Positions 52,701 to 60,795 of a DNA stretch of 64,000 nucleotides are shown here, in pieces (the first letter of the stretch is position 1; every line of letters begins with the position of its first letter). The stretch lies in contig CACZFM010000008.1 in assembly GCA_902780495.1 (NCBI GenBank), positions 1-64,000 on the forward strand. Reading direction: 5' to 3'. The position numbers and the translations under genes were made by a program. The stretch comes from an uncultured Bacteroidales bacterium. Lineage in GTDB: Bacteria > Bacteroidota > Bacteroidia > Bacteroidales > Paludibacteraceae. The notes beneath the pieces were generated by a model. It was not told where the DNA came from, made no database searches, and saw only the letters and a program-made list of their open reading frames with translations.

Positions 52701-55700
52701 TGATGGCGGCATCGGGAGGGCATGTCTGTTCGTTGCGTTTGGTGGGACGTCCGTTCCAACTCGGCGTGTACCGAACAACTTTGGTATAGGCAGTGCCGTA
52801 TTCCTCTCCTACGTGGCAGAAAGCGTATTTGTCCCAATCGTCGGCATCATATACATACAATGCACCGGTATGCTCCGTGTCATTTTCATCTTGAGCTACG
52901 GAAACGGTGGATTCTTTATCCACTTCCACTTCTGCGCCAGGGAGCAAACTGGTATTTTGCTGGAAGTCCATTCTACCGGTAAGCAAGTGAATCTTCATGT
53001 TGGATGCAATCGGCAGGTCGAAATTAGCAGAGTTCAGGCGAACAGGAATAGTGCCAAATTTGCCTATCGGTATATTCAATTCACCCATATCCAATACCAT
53101 AGAGCCAATGTGGGCACTACTATTGATGTCGTAGACTTGAATATCATTTTCTGTGTCATACCATTTGCGCACCCAGGTATTGTCAGCATCGGCATCGTTA
53201 TCCATCAGGAAGATGGCGGCATCCCGTCCGCTAACTCCAACCACTTTGATGTCATTGGCAGCCATCGTGACCGCGAGCGTCTTCATCAAGCCTTCCGATA
53301 CTGTGGCAGCGGTAGAAAGTACTGCGCCCGGATGGTATTTAACGGGTGATTCTACATTCTGGATGAAGTATTGCGAAACAGGGAAGATTTTCTTGTCGCT
53401 ATCATCACCTACTGTAGGGAACATACCCGTAATTTTGACAGAAGTCATTGCACCTTTCCAGTCACCCATTTGGAACATCTCGCGTACTGTGGAGTTACGG
53501 CGAGCATCGGTTTCTCCCTTACCCGTCATAAAGCCCCATGCACGGAGTTCTGAACCTGCCTGCAGGGTGATATGGCTGCCTTCTTCCATTACAAGATGAC
53601 CGTAAGGGCCATAAGGCATTGCCGTGTAGGCTTCGTTGCTGGCGAATTGTGTACCGGTCATTTCGATGGTACCAAACACATCCATATTCACGCCGTTGGC
53701 GAAAGTCAATCTGCGGAATTCTGTAGGTTGCAGATACGGATGCGAACGGTTCATGTCGTTGAAGGATACACGAGGTGCTATTTTGTTCGCCTCTTTATTT
53801 TGGTCATCCGCCATAGGTATAACCAGCGTTGCTTTTGCAGGCAAGGTATAGTTACCGGCAGGCAAAATGTAATTGTTGGTCATAAAGATAACCACATCCT
53901 GATTGGGATTGTTGTTGGCGTAAGCAATGGCGTCTTCCAATTTGGAATAGGAGACATTCCCTATGCGGCAGACACCGACACCGTTATCCTTTGCGGACTC
54001 TGTTGTTCCCAAGAAATAACGGTATCCCTCGTTGTATTCGACACCGGTTACAACCTGCATTTCTGTTTTTCCTTCGGTGGAAACACCATAGTTGTTGGTC
54101 TTGAAATAGCCTGCAGTGAAATCCATTGTGCCATCCAGCAGTGCACCGAACTTACCGCTAAGGATGGTAAGCGTGCCGCCTATGCGTTGTGCCGAATATG
54201 TGCCACCTGTGATGGCCGCCAGTTTCTTCACTGTGGCTGTTCCAGCTGTTACTTTCAATCCGCAAGTAGTACCCGTAATTGTTCCACGGTTGATGTTAGC
54301 CGTGCCGCCAGAAATGGTGATAGCTGTTGTACCGTTGAACGAACCTCCGTTAAGGGTAAGGGTGCCATTTGAGGTAAGACCGCCTTGGAATGCACCTTCG
54401 GTGGTGGTAAGTGTGCCACTGTTGGTTGTTGCGCCGGTGATTGTTGCACCATTCTGTTCCACGATTGCACTATTGGTGAGCGAAGCGAATGTGCCGCCGT
54501 TGAGGATAACTTTTCCACCGGTTACATTCAGCGCACCTGCCGTGCCGCCATAATTGCTGTAAGCAATGGTGACCTCACCACTTGATATGGTGATGTCACC
54601 TGCCGTGTTTCCATTGAGGTCCAATGTGAAGGTCTTATTATCTTCAAGAGTCAGGTCGCTGCAGTCCTGATTGAGTTTCAATACAGGGTTGGCGTAGGAG
54701 CCTACGATAGCATACATATTCTCCCATGCTCCTGATGTGATGGAATCTTTGCCATTGTAGAGTATGACAGCAGGACGGTTCGGGTCAAGTGCATCAACAG
54801 TTAGCGGAATATTGAGTGTGGAGGGATTTTCACCTTCCATCTTGACCGTTAATGTCGTTTTGTAAGAATTTGCCGTAATACCGTTCCATGCAGTGAATGT
54901 AACAGGAACGGTTACTCGAACCTTTCTCTCGGAAACCGGAGTCGTGGTCATATCTAACAGATTATAACTCCATTGGTTGTGACTGTTTTCCGAGAACGAA
55001 GGCATTGCTACATCCAGCAGATCAAATACAGTCAGATCACCCTCTACATCCACAGAGGCATAGAGTGTGGCGGTTTGTCCTTCTACCGCATCCAGTGTGG
55101 CACTGGTAGCAGTGGGGTTAGAGAGAATGTATTTTTTGAATACGGCATAGATGTTATTGGGCGCTGCCATCACTTGTCCGGCAACCGTGTACACAGCTGC
55201 GCTCGGATAGAGTGCATTATTTGCAGAGTCCGGTAGAAGTTTGAAGTAGGCACTTTCAGGATGGGCTTTGTCCATTGCCGTATCCTGCCGCGTGATAGCC
55301 GGGTCCGTGAATGTCCAACCATCCAGATACGAACCATTATCGGGTACACCATCAGCTTGGAAATAGAGGAAGGAGGTCATGTAGATTTGTGACCCTGTGC
55401 CTCCAATCTCCAACAGATTGACTTCCACACCTTCCATGGCGCACAATGTACCTCCCAGCACCTGTGCTGTAGCAGCAGGGCCTGTGGGATTCGGGGATTG
55501 AATTTGTTGAGCAATGTCGCTTGTCATAGGTGTTCCCTTGATATCCAGCCAAGTCAGTTGCACTCGTCCGGAACCGGAGGAAGCCGGAGATACCTGGGCT
55601 TGCATGGAAGCCAGATAGATTTTCTGGGGTTCATTGTCTCCCCAACAGAGGTTCACGCTTAGGGTGATGGCCGCAAGAAGCGTGCAGAGTTTAATAATCA

Positions 55701-55710
55701 ATTGTCTCAT
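49753..55710 (-). CDS. 1985-aa secreted protein with beta-helix and InlB-type repeats
   Basis: The ATG at 55710 begins MRQLIIKLCTLLAAITLSVNLCWG, a signal peptide; the frame reaches 55830 but that is in the promoter. The N-terminal third is beta-rich. About 390-570 has short periodic T/G/N-rich turns (LTLNGGSFNGTTAITISGG) that suggest a parallel beta-helix. About 1200-1550 holds five or six Listeria-Bacteroides repeats (InlB_B type: VTYTATFEQKDRQYTITF, then FLKWVP and YTVTLQSN). The end is RKVLIGSQIYILREGAVYTVTGQKLQ in two short pieces (KVLIGSQIYILREG, YTVTGQKLQ), a T9SS-like tail. It is the first gene of the operon. Confidence 0.87.
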   Translation of the reverse strand: MRQLIIKLCTLLAAITLSVNLCWGDNEPQKIYLASMQAQVSPASSGSGRVQLTWLDIKGTPMTSDIAQQIQSPNPTGPAATAQVLGGTLCAMEGVEVNLLEIGGTGSQIYMTSFLYFQADGVPDNGSYLDGWTFTDPAITRQDTAMDKAHPESAYFKLLPDSANNALYPSAAVYTVAGQVMAAPNNIYAVFKKYILSNPTATSATLDAVEGQTATLYASVDVEGDLTVFDLLDVAMPSFSENSHNQWSYNLLDMTTTPVSERKVRVTVPVTFTAWNGITANSYKTTLTVKMEGENPSTLNIPLTVDALDPNRPAVILYNGKDSITSGAWENMYAIVGSYANPVLKLNQDCSDLTLEDNKTFTLDLNGNTAGDITISSGEVTIAYSNYGGTAGALNVTGGKVILNGGTFASLTNSAIVEQNGATITGATTNSGTLTTTEGAFQGGLTSNGTLTLNGGSFNGTTAITISGGTANINRGTITGTTCGLKVTAGTATVKKLAAITGGTYSAQRIGGTLTILSGKFGALLDGTMDFTAGYFKTNNYGVSTEGKTEMQVVTGVEYNEGYRYFLGTTESAKDNGVGVCRIGNVSYSKLEDAIAYANNNPNQDVVIFMTNNYILPAGNYTLPAKATLVIPMADDQNKEANKIAPRVSFNDMNRSHPYLQPTEFRRLTFANGVNMDVFGTIEMTGTQFASNEAYTAMPYGPYGHLVMEEGSHITLQAGSELRAWGFMTGKGETDARRNSTVREMFQMGDWKGAMTSVKITGMFPTVGDDSDKKIFPVSQYFIQNVESPVKYHPGAVLSTAATVSEGLMKTLAVTMAANDIKVVGVSGRDAAIFLMDNDADADNTWVRKWYDTENDIQVYDINSSAHIGSMVLDMGELNIPIGKFGTIPVRLNSANFDLPIASNMKIHLLTGRMDFQQNTSLLPGAEVEVDKESTVSVAQDENDTEHTGALYVYDADDWDKYAFCHVGEEYGTAYTKVVRYTPSWNGRPTKRNEQTCPPDAAINVHGTFSTEEGYVYTSEHGANIFSSNEDAGTFIFNQDAPGEGTRTVNQVKGESSYEERTFYSANLKNGDGTHENTKNAEAGDAYCYKDYLWTIMKVDEDDNCFMVDNHGNFYAKPADYVAINATKIYDDINDEYVFKGNDDHTFSDAAGTGRLFILMPGNCQWWEGELKDNLFHCIHPQNDTYYYWDEDEEEWLEQKFTITWKNWDGTVITTNGGIEGGESVTSYQVTYGTQAEFFGTNPTREKTIDYTYDFTGWNPTPGIVTSDVTYTATFEQKDRQYTITFQNEGGSLIETQFLKHNDVPVCENTPTKVGHFLKWVPAIAAVTGDAIYTATWLEDKPTTYNVRFVDYDGTTPLNGEEGENVAVGTDASTIAPATPNNKPETSEFTYVFDHWSPTLHDVDDDITYTAVYREVAKTYTITFLNEDNSEIEQHEYAYGETPVCSATPTKENTAEFTYSFAWTPQIQSVMGPATYKAKFTPTTNKYTVTLQSNMGNACTLAGAGIYEYGANVTLHAEPKTGYTFTKWQETDNTDDINLTVIGNVTYTAIMAINETVITDTTVALGATYDVPENTKVKDLILCSNGEESGSITHAENLQVTGNAYFDLTLNATAGQWYAVAVPWYVSVANGIYINGAKKTLNQDYWFVEYNSALRATNGIGDNGNECWQFVNSGNLQPGRFYMMYLRNNATTIRFAKVVGTSFTTYNKVSLSMYPQSTGDDKDANWNGIANPAVYYTGMNELNSYDKKAQVFDKSLMTLVPVTLSTYTFKVGEPVFIQAESQKTVTLSAPSNTPAPARRLAPAAEESKEYDIRIAQEDKPYTGRVFISTSDDKADKYIIGQDLAKMGTSSIAAQLWVERYNTRLCVNRTQMNDNQAYFPLGIFAPKAGEYLISSAVSAAEGEEIYVTLNGTPVWNLAAGAYTAILPAGNSTQYGLLVTRQNAPAMPTDIEETATENDAVRKVLIGSQIYILREGAVYTVTGQKLQ

Positions 55711-55827
55711 GATATTATAATTTATAAGTTTGTAATACGTTTTTGTTTGCTCTTTTGCTTGCTTTTCTATGCATACGTGCCCGCGTCCGAGTTCGGGTGT
55801 GCGCATACGTGTCCATAATAAATCCTG

Positions 55828-55858
55828 CAAAGGTACTGCTTTTCTTTGGAACTACCAA
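55828..55858 (-). promoter_or_regulatory. Promoter of the 18.5 kb secreted-protein operon
   Basis: On the minus strand TACCTTTG is at 55835-55828 and TTG at 55858-55856, 23 bases apart. A leader of about 110 bases precedes the ATG at 55710 and holds two copies of CACGTATGC (near 55772-55780 and 55803-55811 on the plus strand as GCATACGTG). No comparable site was found before the other five genes. Confidence 0.8.
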
Positions 55859-55956
55859 ATATTTTGTTCGGAAAATTCATTTTTTATGGGGAGGTGCGTG
55901 TTTTTTCCCTTCGTGGAGGGGGTGGGGAGAGCGTCCCTAAAACGGGATACACCACA

Positions 55957-56060
55957 TGCTTTCCTCTGCTTTTCGTCTGCTAAATAATAGGGTAATAACC
56001 TAATAATAACCTAATAATAACCCAATAATAACCCAATAATAGCCCAATGGTTATTCGGGA
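55957..56060 (-). repeat. Dispersed 11-bp-phased repeat element, copy C
   Basis: CC dinucleotides at 55999, 56010, 56021, 56032 and 56043 are 11 bases apart in TAATAATAACC units. The 25 bases at 55957-55981 are the exact reverse complement of 22330-22354 beside copy A. The opposite flank (GCCCAATGGTTATTCGGGAG) matches copy A's other flank. It lies between the operon promoter and tRNA-Arg. Confidence 0.82.
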
Positions 56061-56186
56061 GTTAATCGGTTAATGAGTTAAGGGGTTAGGGAGTTTTAGT
56101 GAATTAATGAGTTAAGGAATTAATTAAAGAGTGGGGGGGGGGTAGAGGGAGTATTTATGGGATAGTAATGTAAAAATGCAGAAAAA
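56061..56186. other. Gene-free AT-rich spacer with a ten-G tract
   Basis: The segment between repeat C and the tRNA-Arg promoter has no coding region. It holds a 14-bp direct repeat (TTAATGAGTTAAGG at 56070-56083 and 56104-56117) and a run of ten G at 56133-56142. The G run lies 45 bases upstream of the -33 box of tRNA-Arg. Such runs can vary in length; an effect on expression is not shown. Confidence 0.5.
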
Positions 56187-56187
56187 T

Positions 56188-56218
56188 TTGCATATTCGAA
56201 AAAAAAGTATTACCTTTG
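56188..56218 (+). promoter_or_regulatory. Promoter of tRNA-Arg and RNase H
   Basis: TTG at 56188-56190 and TACCTTTG at 56211-56218, 23 bases apart. The block between is identical to the GH2 lipoprotein promoter at 32581-32611. Confidence 0.8.
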
Positions 56219-56257
56219 CCGCGAATTTTCACAAACAGGCTTTTGTGAATCGCATCG

Positions 56258-56332
56258 GCTCTTGTAGTTCAATGGATAGAATACGGGTTTCCTAAACCTT
56301 AGATCCGAGTTCGATTCTCGGCAGGAGTACCA
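56258..56332 (+). tRNA. tRNA-Arg (CCT)
   Basis: A 75-base cloverleaf including an encoded CCA (56330-56332). Acceptor GCTCTTG pairs CAGGAGT with wobbles, discriminator A, anticodon loop TTCCTAA (anticodon CCT), T-loop GTTCGATTC. The anticodon stem has one weak pair. It reads AGG codons. The RNase H gene starts 31 bases downstream, so it may share the transcript. Confidence 0.93.
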
Positions 56333-56362
56333 GTGGGCGAGGGGCAAAAGTACAGAAAGGAT

Positions 56363-56788
56363 ATGGCGAAAGGACAGATAAAACCTATATTACCGGCGCT
56401 GGCAGTGGATGCGGCGTGCAGCGGCAACCCCGGACTGCTGGAGTTTCGCGGTGTGATAGCCGATACAGGGACAGAGGTGTTCCGTCGCGGTCCGTTCCGT
56501 CAAGGTACGAACAATATAGGTGAGTTTCTGGCGCTGGTGTTAGGTTTGGCGTATTTGAAGAAATACAATCTGCCATGGCCTATCTATACAGACAGCGTGA
56601 CCGCTCAGGCCTGGGTTCGCGCCAAGCGTTGCAAGACCAAGCAGGAGTTCGGGCAAGAGAACCTGGAACTGCTGGAAATGGTGCGCAAAGGTGAACTGTG
56701 GCTTCGCCAAAACACATGGACAACGCCTATATTAAAATGGGAGACGACCCAATGGGGTGAGATACCCGCTGACTTCGGTCGCAAATAG
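56363..56788 (+). CDS. Ribonuclease H family protein
   Basis: A 141-aa protein from the ATG at 56363. It has the RNase HI active-site order: Asp in LAVDAACSGNPG, Glu in NNIGEFLALVLGLAYL, Asp in PIYTDSVTAQAW, and a final Asp near IPADFGRK. It should cleave RNA in RNA-DNA hybrids. The family (viroplasmin-free, short RNase H) is common in Bacteroidales. It follows tRNA-Arg on the same transcript and precedes GAPDH. Confidence 0.9.
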   Translation: MAKGQIKPILPALAVDAACSGNPGLLEFRGVIADTGTEVFRRGPFRQGTNNIGEFLALVLGLAYLKKYNLPWPIYTDSVTAQAWVRAKRCKTKQEFGQENLELLEMVRKGELWLRQNTWTTPILKWETTQWGEIPADFGRK

Positions 56789-57874
<1,086 letters not shown>

Positions 57875-57901
57875 GCTATCCGTCAGACTGATAAAGCAAG
57901 C

Positions 57902-57942
57902 GAGTGTCTTTCCCTCCCAAGGGGAAAGACGCTCCGTTTTTC
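57902..57942 (+). terminator. Rho-independent terminator after GAPDH
   Basis: GAGTGTCTTTCCC (57902-57914) pairs with GGGAAAGACGCTC (57922-57934) with one wobble, loop of 7, then CGTTTTTC. It is the strongest terminator in the window. Confidence 0.92.
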
Positions 57943-57993
57943 TGTCAAAAAAGCGCGTTTCTGACAGAAAATGACCATTTGTGTCCAAAATAT

Positions 57994-58024
57994 TTGGACA
58001 GGTCAAAAAAAAGTTGTACCTTTG
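57994..58024 (+). promoter_or_regulatory. Promoter of the DUF819 operon
   Basis: TTG at 57994-57996 and TACCTTTG at 58017-58024, 23 bases apart, with GGACAGGTC and eight A between. The start codon is 26 bases past the -7 box. Confidence 0.8.
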
Positions 58025-58049
58025 CGCGAAAATATGAAGCCGACAAGAA

Positions 58050-59315
58050 ATGTTTAGCGAAGAACTACTGTTTGACCCTCTCCGTTTGCGCGTGTATGTG
58101 ACACTTGCGCTGTATGTGATAGCCCCTGTTGTGATTATCGCCATCTTCCGCCGCAAACAATGGATGCAGCGTTGCGGAACCGTGATAGCCGCCTACGCAG
58201 TGGGACTGTTGCTGGCATTGACGGGCGTGACGCATTTTACGCCTGACAGCATGGAGGAGATGCTGTTTCAGGACTGGCACCGATGGATAATGAACCTGTC
58301 TATCCCTTTGGCCATACCGCTGATGCTGTTCAACTGCGATTTCAAGTTGTGGACGAAAGCGCTGCCGAAGACCATACTGGCCTTGCTTGCCGGTCTGGTG
58401 GCGGTGATAGGCGCTGTGCTGAGCGGTTACTACCTGCTGAAAAGTCTGCATATCCCCGCGTTTGAGAAGATATCGGCTCTGATGACCGGCATGTACACCG
58501 GCGGTACGATGAATTTCAATGCTTTAGGCGCCGCGCTGAACGTGGATAACAGTCTGATGGCCGTTGTGCTGGCGTTTGAGATGCTGATAACGGTGCTGTT
58601 CCTGTTCTTCGTGTTGGGCGGCGGTTTCCGCCTGATACGCCGTCTGTTGCCCTATACGGACGAGACGACTCCCAAAATGCGGAGACAGTTCAAACAGTTC
58701 GTTCCGCCCGTGCAGGACGTGGAAGATTACGACAATATGTTCAGCCGTGAGAACTTCTGGGGTATGCTTGCCGGTTTGGGTCTGAGCGTATTGTTCCTGT
58801 TGGCCGGTGCGGGTGTGTCGTATCTGTGCTGGAAAACAGGTTTGATACCCCCAGACATGGAAAATCCCGAACGCCCTGTGATGAACGAACTGATAATCAT
58901 TATGGTTATCACAACGTTGTCGATAGGTGCCAGTTTCTTCCGTGGCATACGCGAATTGCCGAAGACGTTTGAGTTGGGTATGTTTTTCATCCTGATATTC
59001 AGCGTCAGTCTGTCATCGCTGTTCGATTGGCACAGCGTTCAAGCAAGCACATGGAGCATAGGATTGTTTATCGTGTGGGTGCTGGTAGCGGCCTTGCTGC
59101 TGCAACTGCTGTTCTGCCGTTTGATGAAAGTGAGCGGAGACCTGTACACGATTAGCGTAACGGCCTTGTTCTGTTCGCCTCCGTTCGTGCCTCCAGTGGT
59201 GGGCGCAATGGGCAACAAGAAAGTGCTGATTTCCGGTATCGTAATCGGTCTAATTGGTTATGCGATAGGAACTTATCTGGGTGTAGGTGTTGCGTGGCTG
59301 CTTGGCGCGTTATGA
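58050..59315 (+). CDS. DUF819 family membrane protein
   Basis: A 421-aa protein with about ten membrane helices (RVYVTLALYVIAPVVIIAIF, then SIPLAIPLMLF, LLAGLVAVIGAVLSGYYLL) and the DUF819 hallmark MTGMYTGGTMNFNALGAAL. A cytosolic loop lies around 190-225. C-terminal YTISVTALFCSPPFVPPVVGAMGNKK is also typical. The family is related to putative transporters of the YjcL type; the substrate is unknown. Its TGA overlaps the next ATG by 4 bases. Confidence 0.88.
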   Translation: MFSEELLFDPLRLRVYVTLALYVIAPVVIIAIFRRKQWMQRCGTVIAAYAVGLLLALTGVTHFTPDSMEEMLFQDWHRWIMNLSIPLAIPLMLFNCDFKLWTKALPKTILALLAGLVAVIGAVLSGYYLLKSLHIPAFEKISALMTGMYTGGTMNFNALGAALNVDNSLMAVVLAFEMLITVLFLFFVLGGGFRLIRRLLPYTDETTPKMRRQFKQFVPPVQDVEDYDNMFSRENFWGMLAGLGLSVLFLLAGAGVSYLCWKTGLIPPDMENPERPVMNELIIIMVITTLSIGASFFRGIRELPKTFELGMFFILIFSVSLSSLFDWHSVQASTWSIGLFIVWVLVAALLLQLLFCRLMKVSGDLYTISVTALFCSPPFVPPVVGAMGNKKVLISGIVIGLIGYAIGTYLGVGVAWLLGAL

Positions 59316-60769
59316 GGAAATGGCTACTTCTCATAGGGTTTGTGGCAAGTGTGACGGCAATGAATGCCGCCCTCAAGAAAGATATCGGGATACTTCCGGA
59401 TTCAGCTGCAGCTGAGATACGGAAAGTCAAAACAGGCTGGAACTTCGGTGTGCTGCCGTCTATTGCATACGATGCTGATTTGGGCTTTCAGGGCGGATTG
59501 TTAGGCAATGTGTATTTTTACGGCGATGGGACGCAGTATCCGGATTATATCCATTCGCTGTATTTAGAGGCCAGTTACTCGACCAAGCATTACGGGATGG
59601 TTCGTTTCAACTATGACTCCAAATACCTGATACCGCATCACAGGCTGATGCTGGATGCGACTTATCTGCCGGAAGCCATGTGCGATTTCTACGGATATAA
59701 CGGCTATCAGAGCCGGTATCAGTATGAATGGCAATATTGGAACAAAGACCCGCAGAAACGAGACTCCGCCTATATGTCGCGGGCATACTACAAGTATCGC
59801 AGGGACTTTTTCCGTGTGTCGATGGATGTTGAGCGCGAACTGCCGCATGACATGCGCGTTACGATGGGAATAGGCGTGTTGGGCTACCTGATTGGCAGGT
59901 GCAACTTCCAGATGCTGAACTCCACCATCAAGAAAGACAGTACGATGTATCTGGATCCGACCGTGGAAGGACTGTATGACAAGTATGTGAGATGGGGTAT
60001 ATTGAACGAAGCCGAGAGAAAGGGCGGCTGGCATCCCTATCTGCGCATCGGTGCCACATACGACACGCGCGACCAATTAGCCTGCCCGACACGCGGCATT
60101 CATGCGGATGTGTTCTTTACCTATACGGCGGCCTTCAACTCTCCGCATTACGGCCAGCAGGCAGATGCCGGTTATAACCACCTGCAACTGAACTTCACCT
60201 TCCGACATTATGTGTCGGTATATAAAAACCGCGTTATCTTTGCCTATCGGGTAGGGTTGCAAAATCTGTTGGCCGGCAAAAGTCCATATTATCTAAATAC
60301 GATGCTTAATACACAATTCATCAAGCGTGTGTTCTATGAAGGTCTGGGCGGCGGCAACTCTTTGCGCGGTGTACTTCGGAACCGCATTCTGGCGAACGGA
60401 TATGCATATAGCAACATCGAATGGCGTTTCCGAATAGTGGATTTTGACATACGGCGGCAACATTTCTACATCGGACTGACCCCGTTCTTCGATATGGGAA
60501 TGGTGACACAGCCATATAAACTGGATGAGGAAGAGCTGAAACGAACTATAGATCAATGCAATGCGGAGGATGATACCAATATAGACATAAATGATTTCTT
60601 CTCTTTCAAGAAATCGGATATCTATCGTCCGCACATGTCGGCGGGTATAGGGCTGAAGGCAGCAATGAACGAGAACTTTGTGGTCTCTGTGGACTGGGCG
60701 GCTGCGTTTGACCAACAAGATTCGCGCGACCTGACCAACTTTTATATAAAGATGGGATATCTGTTCTAA
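59312..60769 (+). CDS. Omp85/BamA-like outer-membrane protein without POTRA domains
   Basis: A 485-aa protein with a signal peptide (RKWLLLIGFVASVTAMNA) from the ATG at 59312, which overlaps the DUF819 stop (ATGA). The mature protein has Omp85 barrel features: GFQGGLLGNVYFYGDG, GATYDTRDQLACPTRG, the GLGGGNSLRGVLRNRILAN segment with the RG motif, and a final FYIKMGYLF ending in Phe. No N-terminal POTRA region is seen. Patatin-lacking TamA/BamA relatives like this are frequent in Bacteroidetes. Role: protein or lipid transport to the surface is inferred. Confidence 0.85.
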   Translation: MRKWLLLIGFVASVTAMNAALKKDIGILPDSAAAEIRKVKTGWNFGVLPSIAYDADLGFQGGLLGNVYFYGDGTQYPDYIHSLYLEASYSTKHYGMVRFNYDSKYLIPHHRLMLDATYLPEAMCDFYGYNGYQSRYQYEWQYWNKDPQKRDSAYMSRAYYKYRRDFFRVSMDVERELPHDMRVTMGIGVLGYLIGRCNFQMLNSTIKKDSTMYLDPTVEGLYDKYVRWGILNEAERKGGWHPYLRIGATYDTRDQLACPTRGIHADVFFTYTAAFNSPHYGQQADAGYNHLQLNFTFRHYVSVYKNRVIFAYRVGLQNLLAGKSPYYLNTMLNTQFIKRVFYEGLGGGNSLRGVLRNRILANGYAYSNIEWRFRIVDFDIRRQHFYIGLTPFFDMGMVTQPYKLDEEELKRTIDQCNAEDDTNIDINDFFSFKKSDIYRPHMSAGIGLKAAMNENFVVSVDWAAAFDQQDSRDLTNFYIKMGYLF

Positions 60770-60795
60770 GCGAAGAAAATAAATACGAACAATAT

